Source: Rubrivivax sp. (lineage in GTDB: Bacteria > Pseudomonadota > Gammaproteobacteria > Burkholderiales > Burkholderiaceae). Taken from it: DNA of 64,000 bases. The notes under the pieces were generated by a model that saw only the letters and a list, made by a program, of their open reading frames with translations, ran no database searches and was not told the DNA's origin. This document shows, piece by piece, positions 1-9,468 of this stretch. The stretch spans positions 40,575-104,574 of the forward strand of contig JAEUOZ010000061.1 in assembly GCA_016790225.1 (NCBI GenBank), written 5' to 3'. The position numbers and the translations under genes were made by a program. Within the stretch, counting starts at the first letter, position 1. Each line of letters begins with the position of its first letter.

Positions 1-2469
1 ATGGCCGATTTCCAGCGCCTGGGCGTGCTGGGCGACTGGGGCAGCCGCTACGCCACGATGGACAAGGCCAACGAGGCCGGAGAGATCCGCGCCTTCAAGC
101 GCGTGATCGAGCGCGGCTTCGTCTACCGCGGCCTCAAGCCGGTGTACTGGTGCTTCGATTGCGGCTCTTCGCTGGCGGAGTTCGAGATCGAGTATGCCGA
201 CAAGAAGAGCCAGTCGGTCGATGTCGCCTTCCTGTGCGCCGAGCCGCAGAAGCTGGCGCAGGCCTTCGGCCTGGCCGCGCTGCACAAGGACGCCTATGCC
301 GTGATCTGGACGACCACCGCGTGGACGCTGCCGGCCAACCAGGCGCTCAACCTGAACCCGGCGCTGGACTATGCGCTGGTGGACACGCCGCGCGGCCTGC
401 TGGTGCTGGCGGCTTCGCTGGTGGAAGCCTGCCTCGCGCGCTACAAGCTGGACGGCCAGGTGCTGGTGACGACCCGCGGCGAGAAGCTCGGCGGGATCAA
501 CTTCCACCATCCGCTGTCTCATGTGGATGCGGGTTATGCACGCTTGAGCCCGGTGTACCTGGCCGACTACGCCACGGCCGATGACGGCACCGGCATCGTG
601 CACTCCGCACCGGCCTACGGCGTGGAGGATTTCAACTCCTGCGTCGCGCATGGCCTGCAGCTGAACGACATCATCAACCCCGTGCAGGGCCAGGGCAGCT
701 ACGCGGCCGATTTCCCGCTCTTTGGCGGCCAGAACATCTGGAAGGCCGTGCCGGTGATCATTGATGCGCTGGAGGCCGCCGGGCGCCTGCTGGCCACGCA
801 GAGCTTTGCCCACAGCTACCCGCACTGCTGGCGCCACAAGACACCGGTGATCTACCGCGCCGCGGCGCAGTGGTTCGTGCGCATGGACGAAGAGACCCCC
901 GGCACACGCGGCATCTTCACAAGCGACAAGGCGCCGCGCACGCTGCGCCAGCTGGCGCTGGACGCGATCGACCGCACGGGCTTCTACCCCGAGAACGGCC
1001 GGGCGCGGCTGCGCGACATGATTGCCAACCGTCCGGACTGGTGCATCAGCCGCCAGCGCAGCTGGGGCGTGCCGCTGCCCTTTTTCCTGCACAAGGACAC
1101 GGGCGAACCGCATCCGCGCACGATGGAGATCCTGGATCGTGCCGCCGACATCGTGGAAGCCGGTGGCATCGAAGCCTGGAGCCGCGCCACGGCTGAAGAG
1201 ATCCTGGGCGCCGAAGATGCGGCGCACTACAGCAAGAGCAGCGACATCCTGGAGGTCTGGTTCGATTCCGGCAGCACCTTCTGGCACGTGCTGCGCGGCA
1301 CGCATGCCGGGCTGCACCATGGCACGGGCTTCCACGAGACTGGCCCCGAAGCCGATCTCTACCTCGAAGGCCATGACCAGCACCGCGGCTGGTTCCACAG
1401 CTCCCTGCTGCTGGGCTGCGCGCTCTTCGATCGCGCGCCCTACCGCGGCCTGCTCACCCATGGCTTCACCGTGGATGGCCAGGGCCGCAAGATGAGCAAG
1501 AGCCTGGGCAACACGGTGGTCCCGCAGGAGGTGAGCGGCAAGCTGGGCGCCGAGATCATCCGGCTGTGGGTGGCCGCCACCGATTACTCGGGCGATCTGG
1601 CCATCGACGACAAGATCCTGGCGCGTGTGGTGGATGCCTACCGGCGCATCCGCAACACCCTGCGCTTCATGCTGGCCAATACCAGCGACTTCGATCCCGC
1701 GGCCGACCGGCTGCCCACGGAACGTCTGCTGGAGATCGATCGCTGGATGCTCTCGCGCGCGGCGCAGTTCCAGGCCGAGGTGCTGCAGCACTACGAGGTC
1801 TACGAGTTCCACCCCGTGGTCTCCAAGCTGCAGGTCTTCTGCAGCGAGGACCTGGGCGCCTTCTACCTGGACGTGTTGAAGGACCGCCTCTACACCAGCC
1901 CGCCGCGCTCGCGCGCGCGGCGCTCGGCACAGACAGCACTGTGGACGCTGACGCACGCGATGCTGCGCTGGATGGCACCTTTCCTGAGCTTCACGGCCGA
2001 AGAAGCCTGGCCGGTGCTGGCGCCAGGTGAATCGCCCTCGGTGTTCACCGAGACCTACTGGCGCTTCGATGCGCCCGATGAGGCCTTGCTGGCGCGCTGG
2101 TCGCGCATCCGCGAGATCCGCGAGGCGGTCAACAAGGAGATCGAGACCGTGCGCACGGCCGGCGGCGTCGGCTCGTCGCTGCAGGCCAACGTCCGTGTCG
2201 AGGTGAGCGCCACCGACCACGCCTTGCTGGCCTCGCTGGGCGAAGACCTGAAGTTCGTCTTCATCACCTCGGTGGCCGAGCTCGCCCAGGTGACCGATGC
2301 CGGGGGAGGCGAGACGCTGAAGATCACGGTCACGCCGTCTGCCGCCCGCAAGTGCGGACGCTGCTGGCACTGGCGCGACGACGTGGGCCACGACGCGGCG
2401 CACCCGGATCTGTGCGGGCGCTGCACCAGCAACCTCTTCGGCAGCGGTGAAGCGCGGGAGATCGCCTGA
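1..2469 (+). CDS. ileS: Isoleucyl-tRNA synthetase, 5'-truncated by the window edge
   Basis: Class I aminoacyl-tRNA synthetase that charges tRNA-Ile in the cytoplasm. Only the last 822 codons are visible. The frame is open from the first base, and the ATG at base 1 is an internal Met in the conserved RLGVLGDW segment, so roughly 100-130 N-terminal residues with the HIGH motif lie outside the window. Visible parts are the CP1 editing domain ([12 protein letters not shown] at residues 103-114 and [11 protein letters not shown] near 200), the CISRQRSWG segment near 347, the ATP-binding KMSKS loop at 497-501, the anticodon-binding region, and a C-terminal zinc knuckle with Cys785, Cys788, Cys805 and Cys808. 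lspA starts at the next base after the stop, as in many proteobacteria, so the two are surely co-transcribed. Identity is secure. Confidence 0.97.
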   Translation: MADFQRLGVLGDWGSRYATMDKANEAGEIRAFKRVIERGFVYRGLKPVYWCFDCGSSLAEFEIEYADKKSQSVDVAFLCAEPQKLAQAFGLAALHKDAYAVIWTTTAWTLPANQALNLNPALDYALVDTPRGLLVLAASLVEACLARYKLDGQVLVTTRGEKLGGINFHHPLSHVDAGYARLSPVYLADYATADDGTGIVHSAPAYGVEDFNSCVAHGLQLNDIINPVQGQGSYAADFPLFGGQNIWKAVPVIIDALEAAGRLLATQSFAHSYPHCWRHKTPVIYRAAAQWFVRMDEETPGTRGIFTSDKAPRTLRQLALDAIDRTGFYPENGRARLRDMIANRPDWCISRQRSWGVPLPFFLHKDTGEPHPRTMEILDRAADIVEAGGIEAWSRATAEEILGAEDAAHYSKSSDILEVWFDSGSTFWHVLRGTHAGLHHGTGFHETGPEADLYLEGHDQHRGWFHSSLLLGCALFDRAPYRGLLTHGFTVDGQGRKMSKSLGNTVVPQEVSGKLGAEIIRLWVAATDYSGDLAIDDKILARVVDAYRRIRNTLRFMLANTSDFDPAADRLPTERLLEIDRWMLSRAAQFQAEVLQHYEVYEFHPVVSKLQVFCSEDLGAFYLDVLKDRLYTSPPRSRARRSAQTALWTLTHAMLRWMAPFLSFTAEEAWPVLAPGESPSVFTETYWRFDAPDEALLARWSRIREIREAVNKEIETVRTAGGVGSSLQANVRVEVSATDHALLASLGEDLKFVFITSVAELAQVTDAGGGETLKITVTPSAARKCGRCWHWRDDVGHDAAHPDLCGRCTSNLFGSGEAREIA

Positions 2470-2985
2470 ATGAGCCGCTCCTCCGGCGCCGCACCCGGCA
2501 TGACCCTGTGGCTGGGCCTGGCCGTGATCGTGATCCTGGCGGATCAGGTCACGAAGATGATGATCCTCGGCGCCTTCCAGCTGGGTGACACGCTGCCGGT
2601 GACGAGCTTCTTCAATCTCGTGCGGGTGCACAACACCGGCGCGGCCTTCTCCTTCCTGGCCGGTGCGTCGGGCTGGCAACGCTGGTTCTTCATCACGCTG
2701 GGTTTCGTGGCCTCGGCCTTCATCATCTGGATGATCCGCAGCCACCCGACGCAGAAGCTCTTCTGCTTCGCGGTGAGCATGATCATGGGTGGTGCGCTGG
2801 GCAACGTGGTGGACCGCATGCTGCACGGCTACGTGGTCGATTTCCTGCAGTTCCGCTTCAGCGTCCTGGAGCCCATCTTCCACGGCGGCTACTTCCCCAG
2901 CTTCAACGTGGCCGACAGCGCCATCACCCTGGGCGCCATCTGCCTGATCCTGGACGAGATCCTGCGCGTCCGGCGGGGCCGTTAG
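2470..2985 (+). CDS. lspA: Prolipoprotein signal peptidase (signal peptidase II)
   Basis: Inner-membrane aspartyl protease that removes the signal peptide from diacylglyceryl-prolipoproteins. The 171 residues hold four hydrophobic segments (about 12-30, 72-90, 96-114 and 148-165). The two conserved catalytic aspartates are Asp124 in YVVDF and Asp149 in FNVADS, and the family signature GNVVDR (111-116) and the N-terminal ADQVTK (24-29) are intact. Length is normal. It follows ileS with no gap, the usual ileS-lspA pairing. Substrates in this window would include LolB and the Ig/RCC1 lipoprotein. Confidence 0.97.
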   Translation: MSRSSGAAPGMTLWLGLAVIVILADQVTKMMILGAFQLGDTLPVTSFFNLVRVHNTGAAFSFLAGASGWQRWFFITLGFVASAFIIWMIRSHPTQKLFCFAVSMIMGGALGNVVDRMLHGYVVDFLQFRFSVLEPIFHGGYFPSFNVADSAITLGAICLILDEILRVRRGR

Positions 2986-3026
2986 CCCGGGCTGTCTTCG
3001 ACGCGCCCCGCAGGCCGCCCAGCCTG

Positions 3027-4121
3027 CTACACCCCCACCACCACCCGATGCACCAGGTGCAGCTTGGCCACGGCGGCCCGGCTCAGCACGAAGGGATAGA
3101 AGTCGGGCTGGCCCATGCTGCGCGACAGCTCGTTCAGCACCGCGGTGAGTTCCAGCCAGCCGTTGAGCAGCCGCAGAAACCGCGGCGCATCGGCCTCGTT
3201 GTCCAGCGCGTCGCGGCCGAAGGGCTGGATCGCCATGTCCACGTCATCGGCCGACAGCCCGTAGCTCAAGGCGGTATCCACCGTGTCGATCAGGTGCAGG
3301 TAGTGCGCGAAGCTCTCGGCCCAGTCTTCCCACGGGTGGGTGCTGGCGTAGGCGCTGATGAAGGACTGGCTCCAGTCGGCGCGCGGCCCATGCTGGTAGT
3401 GGCGCTGCAGCGCCGCCGCGTAGCTTTCCCGCTCGTCGCCGAAGCGCTGGCGAAACAGCGGCAACCAGCCGCTGCCGGCCACCAGCCGATCCCAGTAGTA
3501 GTGGCCGATCTCATGGCGCAGATGGCCCAGCAGCGTGCGGTAGGGCTCGCGCAGCGCCCGGCGGATCTGCTCGCGCCGTGCATCGTCGGCCTCCTCCACG
3601 TTCAGCGTGATCAGGCCGCCCGCGTGGCCCGTGAGCACCGCTGCGCCCGGCAGCGGCCGCAGGAAATCGAACATCAGGCCGCGGGCCGGGTCTTCGGTGA
3701 GGCGCGAATGGACCGGCAGGCCCAGCGCCAGCAGCTGCGACACCAGCCTTCGCTTGGCGGTCTCGATCGCTCGCCAGGCCTCGCGGTTGTCGTCCTGCGC
3801 CAGATCCGGCAACGTGCGGTTGAGCCGGCAGGCGCGGCACAGGCCGCCCTGGCGCGCCGCCTCGCGGGCCGGCAGCAGCCAGTTGCAGCCCACGGCCGTG
3901 AAGTTGACGCAGCGCTGCTGCGGTGCACCGTCAGGCCCGGGCAGCGGCAAGGGGCGCAGCGCCAGACTTGCGGGGTCGAAGCCCAGCGGCGTTCCGCAGG
4001 CCAGGCACTGCGAGTTGCCGAAGAAGACCTGCGCGCCGCAACGGCAGCGCCAGCTGCGTGCCGCCTGCGGGCGGGCCAGCGCCACCTGAAGGCGCTCGAA
4101 GAGGGTATCCAGCCATCCCAT
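3027..4121 (-). CDS. Zinc-ribbon putative zinc-binding metallopeptidase (DUF2248-type)
   Basis: A 364-residue soluble protein without signal peptide. The N-terminus carries a cysteine-rich zinc-ribbon region (Cys26, 28, 39, 42, then 71, 79, 95 and 98). The C-terminal two thirds carry an HExxH zinc-protease motif, HEIGHYYWDRL, starting at His203. The conserved WEDWAESFAHYLHLID downstream would supply the third ligand. This matches a family annotated as putative zinc-binding metallopeptidases, whose substrates are not known to me. It is convergent with lspA (41 bases apart) and reads away from the cobalamin riboswitch region, so it is probably a single-gene unit. Family assignment is firm, function is open. 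Confidence 0.85.
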   Translation of the reverse strand: MGWLDTLFERLQVALARPQAARSWRCRCGAQVFFGNSQCLACGTPLGFDPASLALRPLPLPGPDGAPQQRCVNFTAVGCNWLLPAREAARQGGLCRACRLNRTLPDLAQDDNREAWRAIETAKRRLVSQLLALGLPVHSRLTEDPARGLMFDFLRPLPGAAVLTGHAGGLITLNVEEADDARREQIRRALREPYRTLLGHLRHEIGHYYWDRLVAGSGWLPLFRQRFGDERESYAAALQRHYQHGPRADWSQSFISAYASTHPWEDWAESFAHYLHLIDTVDTALSYGLSADDVDMAIQPFGRDALDNEADAPRFLRLLNGWLELTAVLNELSRSMGQPDFYPFVLSRAAVAKLHLVHRVVVGV

Positions 4122-4210
4122 CTGCGCAGTGTGCAGCAGCTCGGCGGGCTACTGCAGCCGGCTGCACAGCGGCCCCGCGGGCGGTGTCAGATCCACGCAG
4201 TACCATGCGC

Positions 4211-4446
4211 CTCGTTGGTGCTGTCGCCGGCCGCTCAGGGCGGCACAGTTCAACGGGAATCAGGACGCGCAGGCCCGCCCGCGCCAACCTGAGCTGCCCC
4301 CGCAACGGTAAGCGGACGGGAGCGCATCGGCCCACAGAGCCCTGCCCTCCCCGCTCGTGTCGAACATCCACTGGAAGCCGGTGCCCTGCACCGGTTTCTG
4401 GGAAGGACACACGGGTCGTCTCCGTCAGCCCGGATACCGGCCAACA
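4211..4446 (+). promoter_or_regulatory. Cobalamin (adenosylcobalamin) riboswitch
   Basis: The leader upstream of btuB contains the conserved blocks of a cobalamin riboswitch in the right order: GGGAATCAGGAC (4255-4266), the B12 box core CTGCCCCCGCAACGGT (4294-4309), CCACTGGAAGCCGG (4368-4381), CTGGGAAGG (4399-4407) and a closing ACCGGCC (4436-4442). The edges are set by eye. It ends about 95 bases before btuB, leaving room for an expression platform that hides the ribosome binding site or terminates transcription when B12 is bound. Such elements repress B12 uptake genes. Confidence 0.92.
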
Positions 4447-4541
4447 CGGCGCCGCCGCTTGCCCTTGTCGGGCAGGCGGTCGGCAAGAGGTGCTGGCCTG
4501 CGGGGAAGCAGGTCCGGCACGCGCAACCGGTCCCCTTCGTC

Positions 4542-6515
4542 ATGTTCTCCCCCTGCCCCCGCCTTCCGCGTGCTGCGGATGCCTCTCGTCGGCCGTCCCT
4601 GTGCGGCCTGGCTGCCTTGCTGACGGCCATCCTGCCGATCCAGGCGCTGTCACAGACCCCGCCCCGCCCAGCCGCACCCGCCGGCAACCCGCCGATCAGC
4701 TTGCCCGTGGCGGCGCCGGCCAGCACCGAAGGCCGATCGCTCGCCGATCTGCTGCAGGCGCCCGCCACCAGCACGGTGGTGGTCACCGCCACCCGCACAC
4801 CGCAGCGCATCGACCAGGCGCTGGCGGACGTGAGCGTCATCGACCGCGCCCAGATCGAGGCCGCCGGCGGCCGCACGCTGGCCGATCTGCTGTCGCGCCA
4901 GGCCGGCGTGCAATCCTGGGCCAACGGCGGGCTCGGCGCACCGGCCTCCGTCTCGCTGCGCGGCATGGAGAGCCGCCACACGCTGCTGCTGATCGACGGC
5001 GTTCGCTATGGCTCGGCCACGCTGGGCACGCCGATCTGGGACAACCTGCCGCTGGACCTGATCGAGCGCATCGAGATCGTGCGCGGGCCGATGTCCGCCC
5101 TCTACGGCAGCGATGCCGTGGGTGGCGTGGTGCAGATCTTCACGCGCAGCGGCAGCGAAGGCCTGCGGCCCGATGCCTCGTTGACAGCCGGCAGCCGCGG
5201 CTATGGGGAAGCGGCCGCCGGCCTGCGCCTGGGCAGCGGGCCGCTGGATGCCCAGCTGCGGCTGCAGCACCTGCGCACCCGGGGCGCATCGGCCACCAAC
5301 GAGCGGGTGCCCTTTGGCCAGTTCAATGCCGATGACGACGGCTTCCGGCAGAGCAGCGCGCAGGCACGCCTGGGTCTGCGCCTGGGCACCTGGCGCGCCG
5401 AGGCACTGCTGCTGGCCGCGGACGGCCAGGTGGCCTACGACGATGGTCCAGGTGCCGATGCGCGGGCCGATGTGCGCACGGCCCTGCAGTCGCTCAGCTT
5501 GAGCGGCACACTGGCCAGCGGCTGGAAGACCACGCTGCGTGCGGCGCGCTCGGAAGACATCAACGAGGTGCTGGCCAGCGCCTCGCCCTGGGCGCAGCTG
5601 GGCGCCACCGGCACGGTGCAACGCCAGTTGAGCTGGGAAAACCAGATCGATACGCCCTGGGGCCAGGCCTTCGTGCTGGCCGAGGGGCTGACGCAGACCG
5701 TGCGCCGGCCGGGCACGCCCTACGACGTGTCAAGGCGCAGCATCAACGGCCTGGCGCTGGGCCTGAACGGCTCGTCCGGGCGGCAGCACTGGCAGGGCCA
5801 GCTGCGGCGCGATCGCAACTCGCAGTTCGGCAGCCCGACCACGGGCACGCTGGCCTACGGGTTGGATCTGCTGCCGGGCGTGCGCCTGGGTTTTTCCACC
5901 GGCAAGAGCTTTGTCGCGCCGAGCTTCAACCAGCTGTACTTCCCTGGCTTCGGCAACCCGGCCCTGCTGCCCGAAGAAGGCCTGCAGAACGAGCTGAGCC
6001 TGCGCTGGCAGGGCGCGGGCAGCAGCGTGCGCATGGCCTGGTTCGATCACCGCATCCGCGGCTACATCAGCAGCGGCGCACAGCCCACCAACATCCCCCG
6101 CACGCGGGTCGACGGCCTCAGCGCGAGCGCCGAAACGCTGATCGGGCCCTGGAGCCTGTCGGTGGCGCTGGACCTGCTGAACCCGCGCAACGATACGGCC
6201 GGCAGCGCCAACGCCGGCAAGCGCCTGCCGCGCCGCGCCGCGGAGAGCCTGCGCCTCGCAGCCGACTGGCAGGGTCGCGCCTTGCGCCTGGGCGGCTCGT
6301 TCGTCGCACAAGGTGAACGGTTTGACGATGCCGCCAACACCCGCAGGCTGCCCGGCCATGCGCTGCTGGATCTGCGCGCCGACTGGACGCTGGCAGCCGC
6401 CTGGACCCTGGGCCTGAAGCTCAACAACGCCCTGGGCCAGCGCTACGAGACCACGTACGGCTACAACGCCCCCGGGCGCGAGGCCTTCGTGACGCTGCGC
6501 TGGGCCCAGCGCTGA
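4542..6515 (+). CDS. btuB: TonB-dependent vitamin B12 outer-membrane receptor
   Basis: A 657-residue outer-membrane transporter for cobalamin, energised by TonB. It has a long signal peptide (hydrophobic stretch about 19-37) and a Pro/Ala-rich spacer. A TonB-box-like segment VVVTATRTPQ sits at 79-88. The plug domain follows (DVSVIDRAQIEAAGG, LLIDGVRYG, IEIVRGPMSALYGSDAVGG), then a beta-barrel ending in an aromatic/basic terminus (TLRWAQR). It lies directly downstream of the cobalamin riboswitch and upstream of btuF, btuC and btuD, which fixes the substrate as a corrinoid. Length is a little above E. coli BtuB because of the N-terminal spacer. Confidence 0.95.
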   Translation: MFSPCPRLPRAADASRRPSLCGLAALLTAILPIQALSQTPPRPAAPAGNPPISLPVAAPASTEGRSLADLLQAPATSTVVVTATRTPQRIDQALADVSVIDRAQIEAAGGRTLADLLSRQAGVQSWANGGLGAPASVSLRGMESRHTLLLIDGVRYGSATLGTPIWDNLPLDLIERIEIVRGPMSALYGSDAVGGVVQIFTRSGSEGLRPDASLTAGSRGYGEAAAGLRLGSGPLDAQLRLQHLRTRGASATNERVPFGQFNADDDGFRQSSAQARLGLRLGTWRAEALLLAADGQVAYDDGPGADARADVRTALQSLSLSGTLASGWKTTLRAARSEDINEVLASASPWAQLGATGTVQRQLSWENQIDTPWGQAFVLAEGLTQTVRRPGTPYDVSRRSINGLALGLNGSSGRQHWQGQLRRDRNSQFGSPTTGTLAYGLDLLPGVRLGFSTGKSFVAPSFNQLYFPGFGNPALLPEEGLQNELSLRWQGAGSSVRMAWFDHRIRGYISSGAQPTNIPRTRVDGLSASAETLIGPWSLSVALDLLNPRNDTAGSANAGKRLPRRAAESLRLAADWQGRALRLGGSFVAQGERFDDAANTRRLPGHALLDLRADWTLAAAWTLGLKLNNALGQRYETTYGYNAPGREAFVTLRWAQR

Positions 6516-6523
6516 CGGCCCGG

Positions 6524-7471
6524 ATGAGGCGCTGGATGATCGCGCTGGAACGTCCCGGGGCTGGCCACGGGCCCAGATCGCCGGGCTGGCGCGCCAGGGC
6601 CCGGGTCTGGCTGCTGGCTGCTGCGCTGGCCTGGGTCGCAGGGCCCGCGCTGGCGCAGGGCCCCGTGCGCATCGTGGATGACCGCGGCGTCGCCCTGGAA
6701 TTCGGCCGGCCCCCGCAGCGCATCGTCAGCCTGCTGCCTTCGTTGACCGAGATGCTGTGCGCGTTGCAGGCCTGCGACCGGCTGGTGGGTGTGGACCGCT
6801 GGTCCGACTGGCCGGACGCGGTGCGCGGCCTGCCAAGGCTGGGCGGCATCGACGATGTGGCGCTCGAAGCGCTGGTGCGCCTGAAGCCGGACGTGGTGCT
6901 GGCAGCCCGCTCGCAGCGCCTGCTGGAGCGGCTGGAAGCCCTGGGGCTGAAGGTGGTGGCGCTGGAATCCGACCGGCATGCCGATGTGCAGCGCAGCTTG
7001 CAGGTGCTGTCGGCCCTGCTGGGACGCCCTGACGAAGGCACACGGGTCTGGGCCCGGCTGCAGGCCGAGCTGGATGCCGCGGCCGCGCGGGTGCCGCCCC
7101 AGTTGCGCGGGCGCAGCGTCTATGTGGAGATCGGCTCCGGCGGCTACGCGGCGGGGCCTGCGTCCTTCGTCGGTGAGACGCTCACGCGGCTGGGGCTGGC
7201 CAATGCGGCGCCCAGCGACGCAGGGCCCTTTCCGCGCCTGAACCCGGAATTCGTGCTGCGCGCGCAGCCCGAGCTGGTGATCGGCAGCGCACGCGTTGTG
7301 CGGGGCATGCCCTCGCGGCCCGGCTGGCAGGGGCTGGCCGCGCTGCGCGAAGGGCGTGTCTGCGCGCTGGAAACCCCGGCCTGGAACGCGCTGGTCCGCC
7401 CCGGGCCGCGGCTGGGCGAAGCGGCCGGCTTGATCGCCGATTGCCTTTCGCGCCTGCCGGCCCGGCCCTGA
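6524..7471 (+). CDS. btuF: Periplasmic cobalamin-binding protein of the B12 ABC transporter
   Basis: Substrate-binding protein of the class III (BtuF/FepB) fold, 315 residues. A signal peptide runs to about residue 44 (GPALA, then Gln). The mature part starts with the typical RIVDDRGV and RIVSLLPSLTEMLCAL, followed by LVGVDRWSDWP and KPDVVLA. It begins 9 bases after btuB, so translation is probably coupled. An internal ATG four codons in (6536) is a possible alternative start. Within this operon it would collect B12 delivered by BtuB and hand it to BtuC. Confidence 0.92.
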   Translation: MRRWMIALERPGAGHGPRSPGWRARARVWLLAAALAWVAGPALAQGPVRIVDDRGVALEFGRPPQRIVSLLPSLTEMLCALQACDRLVGVDRWSDWPDAVRGLPRLGGIDDVALEALVRLKPDVVLAARSQRLLERLEALGLKVVALESDRHADVQRSLQVLSALLGRPDEGTRVWARLQAELDAAAARVPPQLRGRSVYVEIGSGGYAAGPASFVGETLTRLGLANAAPSDAGPFPRLNPEFVLRAQPELVIGSARVVRGMPSRPGWQGLAALREGRVCALETPAWNALVRPGPRLGEAAGLIADCLSRLPARP

Positions 7472-7502
7472 GCATCGGCGCGCCTCACGGACACGCGGCA
7501 CC

Positions 7503-8531
7503 ATGGAACGGCCTCTCGATGCCGCACGGGCGCGCCAGCGGCTGCTGCTGATGCTGGCCCTGGGAGGCCTGGCGGGCCTGCTGCTGGGCCTGATGGCCGG
7601 CAGCGAGGGGCTGTCCTGGGCCAGCTTGCGCTCGGACGCCACGGGCCCGCAAGCTGCTGTGCTGATCGGCGAGATCCGCGCGCCGCGCACGCTGGGCGCG
7701 GCCCTGGTGGGCGCGCTGCTGGGCCTGGGCGGCGCGCTGGCCCAGGGCGTCTTTCGCAACCCGCTGGCCGATCCCTACCTTCTGGGTTCAGCGGCCGGTG
7801 CGTCGCTGGGCGTGGTGATGGTGCTGGCCCTGGGCGCGGGCCTGGGCGGCCTGGCCGGCGCCGAAGGCTGGCTGCCGGGCCTGCAGCGGCTGGGCGTGGT
7901 CGGCGCGGCCTTTCTGGGGGCGCTGGCGGGCGTGGGACTCACGCTGCTGCTCTCGCGCGGCGCGCAGCAGACGCTGCGCCTGCTGCTGGCCGGCATCGTG
8001 GTCGGCGTGCTGCTGACAGCCGTCAACGAGCTGCTGACGACCCTCTCGCTGGACGCCTTGCGCGGTCGCCAGCAGTTTCTGCTGGGCAGCACCGCGCTGC
8101 TGGGCTGGGGCGCGGTGGGCTGGATGGCCGCCGGGCTGGCCATCGCCCTGCCCCTGGCGCTGCGCGCCTCGCGTGTGCTGGACGCGCTGACGCTGGGCGA
8201 AGACAGCGCCGCCAGCCTGGGGCTGAATCTGGCGCGCTGGCGGCTGGGCCTGCTGGCCCTGATGGCGCTGTGCACCGGCCTGGCCGTGGCGCACGCCGGC
8301 CTGATCGCCTTTGTCGGCCTGGTGGCGCCGCATGTGGTGCGGCGCCTCGCCCCCTCGGCGCACGGCTTCCTGCTCGTGGCCAGTGCTGCCACGGGCGCGG
8401 TGCTGCTGCTGATCGCCGATGTGCTGGCGCGCGCGCTGATGGCGCCGCAGGAGCTGCCGGTGGGCCTGATCACGGCGGTGCTGGGCGGGCTGTACCTGGT
8501 GTGGCTGCTGCAGTCGCAGGAGCGCCGATGA
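7503..8531 (+). CDS. btuC: FecCD-type ABC permease, cobalamin import
   Basis: Integral membrane permease of the FecCD/BtuC family, 342 residues with about ten hydrophobic segments. Family landmarks are RAPRTLGAALVGALLGLGGALAQ split over 60-85, FRNPLADPYLLG near 83-95, and GLIAFVGLVAPHVVR near 262-276, the cytoplasmic loop that contacts the ATPase. It sits between btuF and the ATPase gene. Its stop codon overlaps the next start (ATGA), which indicates coupled translation and a fixed subunit ratio. Confidence 0.95.
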   Translation: MERPLDAARARQRLLLMLALGGLAGLLLGLMAGSEGLSWASLRSDATGPQAAVLIGEIRAPRTLGAALVGALLGLGGALAQGVFRNPLADPYLLGSAAGASLGVVMVLALGAGLGGLAGAEGWLPGLQRLGVVGAAFLGALAGVGLTLLLSRGAQQTLRLLLAGIVVGVLLTAVNELLTTLSLDALRGRQQFLLGSTALLGWGAVGWMAAGLAIALPLALRASRVLDALTLGEDSAASLGLNLARWRLGLLALMALCTGLAVAHAGLIAFVGLVAPHVVRRLAPSAHGFLLVASAATGAVLLLIADVLARALMAPQELPVGLITAVLGGLYLVWLLQSQERR

Positions 8532-9334
8532 GCGCCGCCCCGCACCCGCTTGCAGGCGCTGCCGCCACGGGCCGGCTGGAGCTGGACAGCGTCGTGTGGG
8601 CCTATGGCTCGCGCACCGTGCTGCAGGGCGTGAGCACGGCGTTTGCGCACGGCTGGACGGCCCTGGTCGGCCCCAACGGTGCCGGCAAGAGCAGCCTGCT
8701 GCGCGTGGCGGCCGGCCTGTTGACACCGCAGGCTGGCACGGTGCGGCTGGACGGCCAGGCGCTGCACGGCCCGGCCGCGTTGTCCGGCCTGGCGCGCGGA
8801 CGGCGCATCGCGTGGCTCTCGCAAGGCGGCGAGATCACCGGCGAGCTCACGCTGCGCGAAACCGTCGCGCTGGGCCGTCTGCCGCACCTGGGGCTGCTGG
8901 GCGCGGCCGGGCCGGCAGACGAAGCGGCGATCGAGCGCGCCATGGCCATCACCGAGTGCCAGGCCTGGCAGCACCGCCGGCTGTCGGAGCTCTCCGGCGG
9001 TGAGCGCCAGCGCGGCCTGCTGGCCCGCGCACTGGCCAGCGAGGCCGATGTGCTGCTGCTGGACGAGCCCACCACGCACCTGGATCCGCCGCACCAGATC
9101 GCCCTGGCGCGCCTGGCGCGCCAGCTGGCCGCCACGCACACCGTGGTGACGGTGATGCACGACCTGAGCCTGGCACTGGCGGCCGATCGCGTGCTGCTGC
9201 TGGAGGACGGCCGCATCCGCGCGGATGCACCCGCGCACGAGCCCGCCCTGCACGAGGCCTTGTGCCAGAGCTTCGGCCAGGCCATCCGCATCCGCTGGGA
9301 AGACGGGCGCGCCTGGGTGCAGCCGCAGTGGTGA
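8528..9334 (+). CDS. btuD: ABC transporter ATPase, cobalamin import
   Basis: Nucleotide-binding subunit of 268 residues. The ATG at 8528 is chosen because it overlaps the btuC stop by four bases; the frame stays open further upstream inside btuC. Walker A is GPNGAGKSS (about 49-57), the ABC signature is LSGGERQRG, Walker B is VLLLDEPTTHLD and the switch His is in VTVMHDL. As partner of BtuC and BtuF it powers corrinoid import across the inner membrane. No further cobalamin gene follows; galE starts 134 bases later. Confidence 0.95.
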   Translation: MSAAPHPLAGAAATGRLELDSVVWAYGSRTVLQGVSTAFAHGWTALVGPNGAGKSSLLRVAAGLLTPQAGTVRLDGQALHGPAALSGLARGRRIAWLSQGGEITGELTLRETVALGRLPHLGLLGAAGPADEAAIERAMAITECQAWQHRRLSELSGGERQRGLLARALASEADVLLLDEPTTHLDPPHQIALARLARQLAATHTVVTVMHDLSLALAADRVLLLEDGRIRADAPAHEPALHEALCQSFGQAIRIRWEDGRAWVQPQW

Positions 9335-9468
9335 GGCGTGCCGCCTGGGCCAGAGCGCCGGCCGGCACAAAGTCCCTGAACTAGGGGCAGCGCGACGCGG
9401 TGACAGGCTGGCCGGTACGCGGCCGCCGCACCACAATCCCGGGCTGTTGCGGCACGTCACCCCCATCC

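Noticed and set aside
1..3. ATG at the first base as the true start of ileS
   Set aside because: The encoded sequence begins in the middle of the synthetase and lacks the HIGH motif, so this Met is internal.
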